Below, piece by piece: positions 11,979-22,960 of a DNA stretch of 64,000 bases. The notes beneath the pieces were generated by a model. That model had not been told where the DNA came from, did not search any database, and saw only the letters and a list, made by a program, of their open reading frames with translations. The stretch comes from Phyto melanocephala. Taxonomy: Eukaryota > Arthropoda > Insecta > Diptera > Rhinophoridae. The stretch's first letter is position 1, and every line of letters starts with the position of its first letter. The stretch lies in contig OW799237.1 in NCBI GenBank assembly GCA_941918925.1, positions 96,383,015 through 96,447,014 of the forward strand, read 5' to 3'. The translations under genes and the position numbers were made by a program.

Positions 11979-13054
11979 CAGAGTTGTAAACGAATCATTC
12001 ATTTTTGAATTCACTTTAATACGAATTAGCTTCATTTTGAATTAATTCATTTCACCAAAACAAAGAATTGAATAAAATTTGAATCAATTCATTTGAATTT
12101 ATCAAACATGAATTGTAATTCATTTTTAATTCAAATGAATTGGTAAAATGAATTGCAATTCATTTCAATTTCATTTGAATTGAATTGACTTTGAATTAAT
12201 TCAAATAAGTTAGAAAAAATGAATTGCAATTCATTTCCAATTCATTTGAATTAAAAATGAATTAATTCAAATGAGTTAAAAAATGAATTGAAATTCATTT
12301 GCAATTAATTTGAATTTATTCAAATAAATTTAGTAACTTTGAATTTCAACATATAATTGCTGTTTTTATTATTTATGTGCCGTTACCATCGTCATCTGCT
12401 GTTAAAAGACTATTTTCGTACGCGTCTATTCTAAATATTCCTAAACGTGGAAATCTATTACATGATTATTTTAAAAAATTATTATTGCTAAAAGTGAACG
12501 ATGCATTCTAATTCAATTTAATTAGCATTTATTTTATGATTAAAATAATAGCAAAATTAGTTGATGCTTATATATGTTAATATATTGTCCATATACATAT
12601 TGTAATTTTTCGTAATTTAATGTTTATTTGTAAAATATAATTTAATTTTGTTTAATAAATATTACATAACTATTACTAAAGTGTTTGTCATTGATGACTG
12701 AAATAGAAATGAATTTCAATTCATTTTCTAACTCATTTGAATTAATTAATTTTTAATTCAAATGAATTGCAATTAAAATGAATTGGAAATGAATTGCAAT
12801 TCATTTTTCTAACTCATTTAAATTAATTCAAAATCAATTCAATTCAAATGAAGTGGAAATGAATTAAAATTCATTTTGCAAATTCATTTGAATTAAAAAT
12901 GAATTGCAATTCATGTTTGATAAATTCAAATGAAATGATTCAAATTTCATTCAATTCGTTTTTTGACGAAAAGAATTAATTCATAATCTTACCAATTCAG
13001 TGCATGAATGATTTGCGAATTAATTCAAAAATGAATGATTCGTTTACAACTCTG
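11979..13054 (+). mobile_element. Internally deleted hAT element with long inverted repeats and 8-bp target duplication
   Basis: The unit starts CAGAGTTGTAAACGAATC and ends with its exact reverse complement. It is flanked on both sides by CTACCTGA (11971-11978 and 13055-13062), the 8-bp duplication typical of hAT. The outer 33 bases are identical; the arms continue imperfectly for about 350 bases each and are built from repeated small palindromes such as ATGAATTGCAATTCAT. Between the arms sits the last part of a hAT transposase reading frame, so this is a deletion derivative mobilised in trans. Confidence 0.9.
12377..12511 (+). pseudogene. hAT transposase C-terminal fragment (dimerisation domain)
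   Basis: The 44 codons before the stop read like the hAT family C-terminal dimerisation region: VPLPSSSAVKRLFSYAS, then ILNIPKRGNLLHDYFKKLLL, ending in VNDAF. The family signature is S-x-x-x-E/K-R-L-F-S-x-A followed by a basic R-x-x-L stretch and an F-x-x-L-x-x-L-K end. The frame is open upstream but there it translates the palindromic arm, not transposase. The catalytic DDE part and the zinc finger are missing. It explains the origin of the surrounding element. Confidence 0.8.
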
Positions 13055-13062
13055 CTACCTGA

Positions 13063-14286
13063 TGAATGAATATGCCTTGAGTTTTGGTAAGCGTAATGGA
13101 AAAAATTCTGACGAACTTTAAAACATATACAACAGGCTTCAAAATAGAAATTAAAAATATTAATATTAAAACAAAATTGACAACTGATTGGAAATTTAAA
13201 TTTGTAAGCAAAACGAGCTCAACGTACGGTCCACACCAGCCATAGATTTGTTTAAATAACGAACAATTTTTTGTGCGCACATGAATTTGTCTGGTGTGGA
13301 CCGCTGTTGTCAATATTTTGTACTTGTTCAAACAGCGCAGTCAGAACATTTGTTCGAACAACAATGTCTAATATTAAAAGGCATTTTGAAAATGAAAGAA
13401 AGAGACGACAAATAAAATAGCGTTATCTCCATATCAAAGAACATGAAAAATTTTTTGATAGTTGCTCTGCCGACGTTTTTGTTCTAGTCTGAACAAATCG
13501 ATGGCTCGTCCAGACGTAAAGTTAGGAGGAATTAATTTGATTACATAAAAACCCCTGAACATATTGTTAAGTTCAGTTTAATACATTCAGTGGTACTTAA
13601 ATGGTTGTAAAAGGTCAATGAATTAAGAATATAAACTGAAATATAAATAAAATCTTTACATAAACTTCGTCAATACTTACATTTTATCGCGCTGTAGCAA
13701 TGTATTCAAAAAAGCATAGAGTGATTTTCTGTCATTTCTGTCTCTTTTCTGAGGAAGTTAAAAGTCAACTACTTCCTAATTATTTATGTTCTAAGTATTG
13801 GATATTTTTCTTTTCAAGATTTTTGAAGAAAAAGGCGAAAACGAAGGAATCGATCGAATTTAAATTAATTCAGTTTTTATTTCCCTTAAATATTGTGGGT
13901 CTGAATAATAAAACACAGTTTAAAGAGATTTTTAATTGAAACTAACATTAAAGATACGAGGCCAAAATAAGTTATAATATTAATTTTACTTGTATCTTCG
14001 AAAAAAACGTCAGTCAATTTGTAAAACAACCAATTGCGCCTGTTTAGTTTTTCGAATGGAACTTAATTTTTTGAAATAGTCATAGTAGTGTATTTGTTTA
14101 TAAAAACAATGTCATAACAATTCCGCAAAATATGTATAACTTCACTCGAAATACAAAATAGGCACTTATATGTTTTACGAATAAAAAGGGAAGTTAAAAA
14201 ATACAATTAAAATTGTTGACGTCACATCGGACGATTTAATAATGGATTATGGATTCATATTTGTTGAAGTCAAATTGCTATTTCAG
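13063..14286. other. Non-coding region with one strong small hairpin
   Basis: GGTCCACACCAG at 13221-13232 is matched by its reverse complement CTGGTGTGGACC at about 13290-13301, giving a 12-bp stem with a loop of about 57 bases; this may be a MITE remnant. The rest is AT-rich, with no open frame of coding character. Confidence 0.45.
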
Positions 14287-14642
14287 CATTTACCCAGCAA
14301 AAAGAACTATGACAAAGAAGTGATTTTGCAGGAGTTAAAATTTAGATGCAAATGCCAATGATTCCAACATTAGCGTGTCATTGTAGGTTGACATAAATAT
14401 ATCAATGAACCGCACTTCATTCTAATAACTGTTAAGATCCCAAGCAAATTAGATGAACATAATCCGACATTGTACGAGTTAATGTTGTTTGCTTACACGA
14501 ATTGTTTTATATATTTTGCAGGATATAACGTTTATTTGAAGGCACATCATTACTTTGTATTTTGTGACTGATTTAGAATGAATACTTCTGCACTGCAGAT
14601 TTAGAAGTCCTGAAAATATAATTCATTTTTGCTGAGTAAATG
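14287..14642. mobile_element. Putative MITE with CATTTACCCAGCAAAAA ends
   Basis: Left end CATTTACCCAGCAAAAAG is mirrored by TTTTTGCTGAGTAAATG at the right, with one mismatch over about 17 bases. The 356-bp unit has no coding capacity. Target duplication is not clear. The CCCAGCAAAAA core recurs at 44.4 kb in another inverted-repeat unit. Confidence 0.5.
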
Positions 14643-17600
14643 TTGGCTAAATATATGAATTCTCATATATTTTTTAATAATTTTTTCCACATGAACTTTA
14701 GTATATACTTTGTTTGGTTAGAAGTATGGGAATTTAACTTGATCCACATCCATTCCATTTTTGGAAGGGGGTAATCCTAATTAAATCTCAATGCTATTTT
14801 TGTGGGACTTTTAATTTGAAGACCTTAATGTTGCTCAATAAAACCCTTTGAATGCCGGTCATTAAAAATACAGTGTTTCAGTGCAGTGTTCTATTCTTAA
14901 TATGTCATTCATGTTGGGTCAACAGAGAGTCCTGCGCGATGTGCAAAAATTAATGGCTATTTATGATCTGTTGCAGCACTAACAATTCTTGTAAGTGTTG
15001 ATCTAAATGGTTTCCTTATAAAATATATTTCACTTTTTCGACTACAAAATATGCCACTTTTTGGCATAATTTTCTCTTTGCCCTAACATTGTTCTTAAAA
15101 TAAGAAAAGGGTTCGATCTACCACATAAAAATCATGTTTTAAAAATTATCCATCTCTTTTTCTCATTTTCTATTGCATGATGCTTGGCACCCATATTGTC
15201 TTAATATGTTGACAAATGATGTGGTCAAATCTACACAAATATCAACACTATCGACTGTAGCTCACTCAACTTTTTTTCTAACTTTTAATGTTCTCAAGAA
15301 AAAATTACATAGTTCAAAGGTAGGCAGGTTGCTTTATTTAATAAATAAAGGATGAGTTTTATAAACACAAAATTTTACTTTTTATTTTGGAGAGCAGGGG
15401 ATGTAGCACAGAATACAGTGTAACACAAAGGAACTTTTTGATATTTCTAATGGACTGCAGGATTTTTAGGATTTTTATAAAAACCTAACATAAATTGCTT
15501 AAATATACTGCGTCAGTTAAAAAAAAAACATTTTACTAAAATTCGTAGTTCAATTACTTTTAAAAGGCCCTGTAATATAATATGCGTTACACTGTTTGCA
15601 ACTAAATTTTGGGTAAAAAAAGAAAGAAAAACTAAAAATCATGTGAGAATTATAGCGGAAAACTTTACTTCCTTAAAAAACATGTATTTATACTTATAGT
15701 TGTAGTTATATTTGTTTGGCTGTAACATTAACTGTCTACTTTAGTGTGCGTGCAGCACAAAAGTGTCTATGAGTTTTGTTTTTCTTTTTCAATTTATTTT
15801 ACGTTTTAGACATAAATTTGCTGATCTGAAGGCAAGAAAGTTAGTGACAATACACATTGTGAGTTTGGGAAATAAAAACTGTTGCTATTGCTTGAAATCG
15901 GTATGGCCAGGTTAGATTTTTTTAGTAGAAGAATTTATGGATTTCAACGTTTTTATTTTTAAGGTTTTTTTCTGAATTTCTAACAATGTTAAAATCCTTA
16001 TAATTTACGAATTGCTAATATTTATTAAATTTACAAATAAATATTGTAAAATTGAAAAAAATAATTATTTTAAAATTTTCCTTTTCAGTAAATAATTTGT
16101 GGATTTCACGTAGTATTGTCAGAATTTTTTAAAAGTTTGGTTTTATTGTTCTCTATCGTGTGCTCGCGAACCATTGATCGCACAGATTTTCATATTTATT
16201 ATGTTAGTAGAATAGAATTTAATGCAAATATTTAAGAAGAAATACTTTCATAGACGACGTGTAAGTTATAGACACTGGAAATCTGGGCACTGGAAAATAC
16301 AAAATAAACATTAAAACTTTTTGCATATTTTCTCGAATTTATTTGATTGTCGTGCTAAAGGGTAGGCTATGTATTAATCGAGGTTGTTGTCTATCTGTGT
16401 TATTGAGTATAAAACATCCAAACATACAAACATTCACAATATTGATGTTTTGGCAAGGAATTGCTGATGATCAGCTGCTTAATTAAAACCACCTTATTAA
16501 GTGTACCCTGAACAAAGTACTCGTATCCAATCAGATGATTGTCCTTTCTATTAAGGCGAATTCATACAGGTGAAATTATCAGCCCAGCTGATGGGGTAAC
16601 TTTTTGTCAAAATTGGTTAAATTTGCCTTATTAATGCAGGGAAGGAAAATGTTTTTTATATTTATTATGTGAAAACAACTTTTTCATCCCTGATGTTCGA
16701 ATTGGCCTTGACATAAAACATCCCCTCAAAAGTTGCTTTCTTGTATCAAAATTTTAAAATTACTTTGAAATATATTTTATTTCAAATTTTTATACAAAAT
16801 TTTCTTAAAATAAATTTCAAATACAGGTTATTTTCTTATGAATAAAAACAAGCCTACAAAAATTGACAAGTAACAAAGCACTTAACCGAATATATAATAT
16901 TTTTTGTTTCTGCACTGTAATAAGTTTTAACCATGTTAAAATAGTGCAATTTTTTTCGCAAGGCTGCAAAGCTTGCTCAACACTTCAAAAAGTACTTCTC
17001 TATTCTAAATTCAATTCCTGTATAACCAGACACTCTTTTGAATATCGTTCTATGATTTTTTTTCAGATGCATGAAATCGTTAGTACTGTTTCCCTAACCT
17101 TACCTTAAAACAATTTCCTTTAACAACTGGCAACACTGTTTGAAATATTATAAATCACAATTGGGAAAACAAACAGGCTTAAAAAGGCAAAACGAAATAA
17201 AACTTTTTCTTTTAACTTGACAATATTACGACATTTCAAAGATGTTTTAAGTTAGATATTCCTTAAATATAGTTCCCAACGTCTACAAAGAAAATTTTTG
17301 GAGCTTTAACATCTGTAAGAAAATTAAAAAAAAAACCAAATTAAAAGAAAATCTGCGAAAATAAATGTAAGTATTTATGCTCCAACCAAAGTGTGTACAA
17401 ATGTTATTTAACCCTGTTGGATTTTTTATTAATAAAAGTATTAAAAAGTTTCTGTTCCTGTTCCTGTTTTCCTATTTCTAAGGAGTAAGATTTTTGCTGT
17501 TTAAAGGAGTGAGTCATTTTCTATCTTCAGCTTTTTCCCCAGGGTGCAGTTACTAAGAAGTATTTTTATTTAGTTGTTAAGAAGAAGAGTTCATAGCAAG

Positions 17601-18037
17601 TAAATAATTACGTTATTTTCTTTTGCTGTTGTTGTTGTTTTAATATGGCTCACAAACCAAACAGACAAAAAATATTACCCGTAAATGAATAGCAAAAAAT
17701 TAAAACTGTGGTGAACTGAAATTAAATGATTTTACTTATTTTGTGTTGTTTTAAAATTTGGAAGTTTTTGCCGTGATTACGGCGGTGTGTGTATGTAATA
17801 ATCCTTTCAGATCCCACCAAAAAAATTTCCATTAGCAAATAAGTATTTTTACAATGGTTACCTAAAGTGCATACCTGCTTCTAACAGCGCTTGTCTAGGG
17901 CATGATATAAATGTAATAACACATTTGTTAAGGTTTTTTTGCAATAAGTAGGCGTAATTTTTAACCTACTTATCGTAAATTAGCAACAAATAATTACATA
18001 AGTCTTGCTATTTTGTTTTATTCTATACTAAAGCAGC
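14643..18037. other. Non-coding region without recognised genes
   Basis: AT-rich. A third copy of the interspersed tail with GTTGTCTATCTGTGT lies at about 16360-16445. Short blocks at 16480-16620 (ACCACCTTATTAAG and TATTAAGGCG) resemble inner repeats of the 18.0-19.4 kb element. GGTTCGATCTACC at about 15108 looks like a tRNA B box but lacks an A box and a foldable tRNA. Confidence 0.45.
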
Positions 18038-19354
18038 TAATACACGGTATGTTTTTTACATATGACTTGTCGAATTCTCCACTGCTAATACAAACATGTC
18101 GTGTGTTGACTTTAAAACATTACTTCTGTAAAAAACATGTGTTGAGACTTCTGACCAAGGCGAATCAATCAGGTGACTACATAACTACAACAAATACAAT
18201 AGAAAAAACAACACGCATTTTGTTAGTGTTATTGAGTACGTTAAATGTCAATGTTAAGGCAAATTGAAACTCGTCTTTGTAAATTCCTGACAACTACTGA
18301 CAAATCGCCTTATTTATTAAAACAATTATTTTTGTATTTTCTTTAATTTAATTCAATTCTTTATAAAAAACAGCGAGGATAAGACGATAAAAAAACAAGC
18401 CTAAAAAGGTTGTTATAGAAAGCAATCATATACCGAAAATACTAACAATAATAATAAATCAAATGTAGATACACAAATACTGGAAGCAAGTAAAGAAGAA
18501 GACACTCAGGAAGATATCAAACAGAATTTAGTCTCGCTGACAAATCCTATATGAGTGCATCTTCTTCGCAAATTTTAGTATTCCTAAATGTATTTAAATA
18601 TAAATAAAAATTTAAATATTTTATTGGTCAATTAATATGGCTTTTTTAATATTTTATTGGAGCCTCTTGTTGTTCATGTCTAATATATCAAAATAAGCTG
18701 CTAATTATGGCCAAATGTAGTAGAAATACAGACTTCAATGGTACACCTATTAAAAGGTTAAGATTCTGTTGTTCCCTGGTTACTTATTTCTGAATCCACA
18801 CACCACGAAATTTCATTAAATATTTTCCTATACAAGGAATAATATCATGCTTTATTTCTATATCTATCTTATTTTTAAACAAATTATGTTTCAGCACTTA
18901 GATGATTCGTTTGATGAGCACTCCTAGTCGTTATTCATTGATTAAGCCACTGATGTTTTAAAGTTTTGTATTTTTTTATTGTAAATATTTTTTATTACAC
19001 AAAATTTTCTTTTTCAAATTTTATTTTCAAATTAAAAAAATATATAAAAACGTAAACAAAGGCGAATTTATTTGACAATAAGGTACTCAACAAAATAAAA
19101 TAAAAATAAAAAAAATGAATCAGCTGTTTTTATACGGTCACCTTATCAATCCACCTTGCTTCTGACAAAATTTCAATTAGAGCGCGATCTATTTTCTTCT
19201 GTCAAAATATGTGACATCAGCCATTGGCAGAAATCTCTGCTGCTGCAAAGCAGTCAGCGACGGTAGCCTGTAAAAGTACAAATTTGACAGACATGTAGAT
19301 TTACACATATCTCACAAATTTTAAAGTCAGATGTAAAAGACATGCCGTGTATTA
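18038..19354. mobile_element. Putative 1.3-kb inverted-repeat element
   Basis: Left end TAATACACGGTATGTTTTTT is mirrored at the right by a segment ending CATGCCGTGTATTA, with about 34 bases matching imperfectly. Two further inverted pairs lie inside (CAAGGCGAATCAATCAGGTG near 18159 against its complement near 19140; ACAAATCGCCTTATTTATT near 18300 against AATTTATTTGACAATAAGG near 19066), so the unit could fold back in layers. No transposase or target duplication was identified. Confidence 0.45.
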
Positions 19355-20120
19355 TAGCCTTAATAGCATCTAAGATATTTTAAGTTAGTAGTAGATACAC
19401 AACATATATGCTGTAGCCTTAATCAATACATCATATATTAACTACCACCACAATGCAAAAAAATAATAATTTTCAGTGGTGTTTGTTCAATAAAATTAGA
19501 TCATTTTGAATCATGATTTTGTTAATAAAAACAAAAATTTTTTACAACACTTAAAGGGTTAAACAAATATTTTACTATAAGGGTAATTTACAAACAAAAA
19601 CAAAATCGTAATATGAAATACAATAAAAAGAAGTTAACATATGTTTTGTCTAATTTAACCAGGGATGGGTTATTAAGTTTTATAATAATTTTTTTACTAG
19701 TGTGAGTGTGAGTAGATAGAAATTTATTTTGAAAAGGTACTGAAACGAAACTAATAGTCAGGGTTAGTCAGGTGGAAAATTTTTATTTGTTTTATTCCCC
19801 AAAGAAAAAAAAAAAGAGATAAAAAAACACACAGATAAAAGAAACCTTAAAAAACAAGGGATTTTGCTCACATCCTAGATAATTTCTAACCAACATCTTA
19901 CAATGATAATGCAATTTCGAGGCTTTTTTTTTTTTCTTAAAAGCAACAAGACAGTTAATGTAAGAAAACTAAAATAATTTGTATATCAAAGAAAAACTTT
20001 AACGTATAAACCATAAAATGATTAAGGTATTTGATTAAAATGTAAATTGAAAAAAAATGCCAACAACAAAACGTCAAGTAAATCTTAAAGTCAAAAAAAA
20101 TATACACAAACAAAATCAAC
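19355..20120. other. AT-rich non-coding region; last part may be a 5' UTR
   Basis: No gene recognised. The final 150 bases are A-rich with CAACAAC-type stretches, like many fly 5' leader sequences, and lead into the start codon and splice donor at 20121-20139. Confidence 0.35.
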
Positions 20121-20139
20121 ATGCTACATCAAGGTAAGT
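20121..20139 (+). other. Candidate first coding exon end: ATG in good context and consensus splice donor
   Basis: ATCAACATG is a near-ideal fly start context; 13 bases later comes AAG followed by GTAAGTATG, a consensus 5' splice site (exon end 20133). The encoded start would be only M-L-H-Q plus one base. Joining to the best local acceptor-like site (TTTTTTCTCAG, about 23690) gives a stop after a few codons, so if the exon is real its partner lies elsewhere, probably beyond the window. Chance occurrence in 64 kb is possible. Confidence 0.25.
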
Positions 20140-21565
20140 ATGAAAAAAAATAAAAACTTGGCAAACACCTCATCAAACATCAAAGAGAATCAATTTTATG
20201 TTCTATTTCTTAGAATCTTGTTTTTTTTTTTGTTTAAAGTAAGTAGAAAAAATATCATCCCCCTGGTAGTGAAAGGAAAAGAAAAATTGTCAACAGAAAC
20301 AAACAAGAACGAAAAAAATCGCTTATCAGAAAACTTATTTATTTATTTACTTAGCATTAAAACGAAAAAAAAAACTGAGCAGAATAAAAAAAATCCAATG
20401 AAAAAGTTACATTAAAGCAATTTATATCTTTACCTAAGAGCAAGAAAAATGTGAGCTAAAATCTGTGATAAAAAATATAAAGTCAAAGTAAGTTAAAATA
20501 ATAAACACTACAGTAAATTGACTTGGAGATGGGGATGGATGCCATGCAACGGATATTGAATAGCTTTCTATCTTGGGGTAAAATTATTGCATTATTATAA
20601 TGTAAACTGAAAGCAAATTAGTTCCTTAATATTACTATAGTTACTCTAAATTTGTATCACTTCATTAGAAGCAGTCCTACATTGCTAATCACAGAGCTAT
20701 TGTTAGACTAAGGAAATCATTTATCATTTAATTGTTGCATGTGTTGTACAAAACAATAATAAAAAATTGTAGACAACAAAAAATAAAAAAAATAATAAAA
20801 ATATTAAATTCGACGACATGCAAATTCTTCTAGCACATGTTTTGAATGAGCTTACATTTAAAAAAAATGTTTCTATTTTTATCAGGGTACACACACTAAA
20901 TTAGTTGATGTGCGGTGATCTCCATTTGAAATCTTAAAATTTATTAAATGTACTTTTATCTCTCATAATTTCCAATTACAATTCAAATTCCAATTCAACG
21001 TTATATAAAAAACTTTTCAATAAATTCTCTCCAAAATACATTCACCTTATTTAATAACACCACGATTTTATTTACTTTCGGCCTTATTCATAACAAAAAG
21101 TTGACATAAAGTTAGCTTAAAGTTTATTCATAACACAGATGCCAAACTCTTGCCAACTCTTGTTAACGAGCTGCCAAACGTTTGCCAACTTGTGAAAAAC
21201 GGCTGTTCTGTGTTGTTGTTTTATATTTTTTTTACCTACCTATTCACCCTGTTGCCAATTTACAGATCGTTTACCGTTTCAAGATCCAAAAAATGGTTGC
21301 ATTTTTGAGAAGTTTCTTGCAATTTTAGAGTTGATATATGAAAAGTTGGCAGATGGATAAAAGTTTCTTATGAATAAACTCTGTGCTAACGAGCTGCCAA
21401 GCTTAATCGGCTTTCATTTTGAAACTGTAATAGCTTTATTCTCATATACAACACGTACTTGAAATTTTCTGACATCTTTAAAATTTAAAATTTCAATTTC
21501 AAACCAAAAACTTAACTTCTTTTTGTTGATATAGCGCCTAAACTATTGTATGCTTTGACACCAGG
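20140..21565. other. Non-coding region
   Basis: AT-rich. At 21079-21420 there is an element-like block starting GGCCTTATTCATAAC and containing repeated TTGCCAACT phrases and ATGAATAAACTC near its right end; it resembles the GGGCCATATTCATAA hairpin element at 22.8 kb but its ends could not be paired convincingly. No open frame of coding character. Confidence 0.4.
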
Positions 21566-22393
21566 ATCTATACGGACGGTTCTAGGATGAAAAATTGGTG
21601 TTGGATCCGGTGTCTTCTCCGGTGAACTTGAGATTGAGCTCTCTTTCCGCATTTTGGATGATTGTAGCGTATTTCAGGCGGAAATAATTGATATCAGGAA
21701 GGTATGTAGGCAACTTAATGACAGGAATATTCACGGGAATATTTGTATATTTGTCGACCGTCAGGCGGCAGTCCTGCCACTCAGGTCATACATAACTATG
21801 TCTTATTTAGTTGGCCACTGTAGAAAGGAATTGCCATGGCTTGATCAACGGACTGACGTTACTCTAGTTTGGGTATCTGCGCATAAGGGCCACTATGGTA
21901 ACGTACGGGCAGATAAGCTAGCCAGGAGAGGGTCTGCTTTGGATATCTCTAATGCAAGTGCAGTTGCAATTCCGTTAGACACTATCAAAAGCTGGATCAC
22001 CAGACACTTTCTTCAGAAGGCCAAGGACAGGTGACGCCGGCTGGATAGATGCAAGGTGGTTTGGCTTACGTGGCCCCTTTTGATATCAGGCGTACATTGC
22101 GACTTACTAGTCGATGTCGGAGGGACATATCGAGGTTTCTGGTGCTATTGACGGATCACTGGATGTTAGGCAAACATGCAAGTCGATCTGGACTTCCATC
22201 GAATGACCACTGTTGCAGCTATCTGGGTAGGGAAAAGTAGGAATCGGTTTTTCACCTTCTCTGTGAATGTGCTACACTAGCGGCTAAGAGGCACAGACTT
22301 CTGGGCAAACATGCACTGGATAGCCTTCTTGCGATATCTGAAGTTGGACCGAATGATCTACTGAGATACCGTACGGCCGCGGGGTGGATGTAG
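21566..22393 (+). pseudogene. LINE (I/Jockey-type) 3' relic: RNase H and C-terminal domain
   Basis: Broken reading frame with the RNase H signature: IYTDGSR (first Asp), FQAEI (Glu), IFVDRQAAV (second Asp) and SAHKGHYGNVRADKLARRG (His and last Asp). It continues into the typical post-RNase H tail of I/Jockey-group elements: RRLDRCKVVW, LTDHWMLGKHASRSGLPSND, a Cys/His cluster HLLCECATLAAKR and ending LLRYRTAAGWM before the stop at 22391-22393. At least two frameshifts, an in-frame TGA at the Trp of the expected RW pair (22032) and a TAG at 22238 inactivate it. RT and endonuclease parts are absent, as expected for a 5'-truncated LINE insertion. Its base composition is clearly less AT-rich than the flanks. 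Confidence 0.85.
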
Positions 22394-22756
22394 AACTCTT
22401 ACTCCTGAATCTATTCTGAGATATATTGGAACTGAGGAGTAATGTGGTCTTGTCAAAACAGTGTCATACAGACTCCACTTAACTTTGCTTGCAGTAAACT
22501 ACCACGTTAACCAACCAACCATTGTATGACCTTCAAATGTGTTATTAATTTTTTATTAAAAAAATAAATAAAACAAAATAACGTATACTTGTTAACAATT
22601 TTTTTAAGATTCATTCTTTTAATAGTTAAATGCATATATTCATTGCATTTATGTGCAAGAAATACATATTGTAATCTAAAGTCGCAAATAGGTTCTATGC
22701 AGTTTATGCCTGGCTTCTTTTGTCTTACGTTTTGGATGTTTTTCAAAATGAGACAT

Positions 22757-22956
22757 CGTCATTCGTAAATAATTGTATTCTATTTATGTGACATATAAAA
22801 TATAGACATATAGGGCCATATTCATAACAATTATTTTAGGTTTATTAAAGGCTTATTTGACAAATTTCTCTACAGCATCTGTCAAATAAGCCTTTAATAA
22901 ACCTAAAATATTTTTTATGAATACGGCTCATAGAACTCAATAATTTACGAACGACG
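22757..22956. mobile_element. Tiny MITE (family CGTCGTTCG), interrupted, 4-bp target duplication
   Basis: Ends CGTCATTCGTAAATAATT and AATAATTTACGAACGACG (here AATTTACGAACGACG) form inverted repeats. ACAT flanks both sides (22753-22756, 22957-22960). A clean copy of the same family lies at 29837-29912. Here a 117-bp hairpin element splits it. Confidence 0.75.
22813..22929. mobile_element. 117-bp hairpin element nested in the CGTCGTTCG MITE
   Basis: The left arm starts GGGCCATATTCATAAC and continues TTTTAGGTTTATTAAAGG to about 22861; the right arm from about 22878 is its complement and ends ATGAATACGGCTC. Arms of about 50 bases are nearly perfect inside, with a loop of about 17 bases. The intact MITE copy at 29.8 kb lacks this insertion. 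It shares CATATTCATAA-type ends with the 21.1-kb block. Confidence 0.75.
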
Positions 22957-22960
22957 ACAT

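Noticed and set aside
13700..13939. 79-codon frame on the plus strand
   Set aside because: Composition follows the AT bias (Phe, Lys, Ile rich) with no motif; likely chance.
15100..15125. GGTTCGATCTACC as tRNA B box
   Set aside because: No A box upstream and no cloverleaf can be drawn.
20140..20415. 91-codon Lys/Asn-rich frame after the donor at 20134
   Set aside because: Low-complexity A-rich translation; sits in what would be intron.
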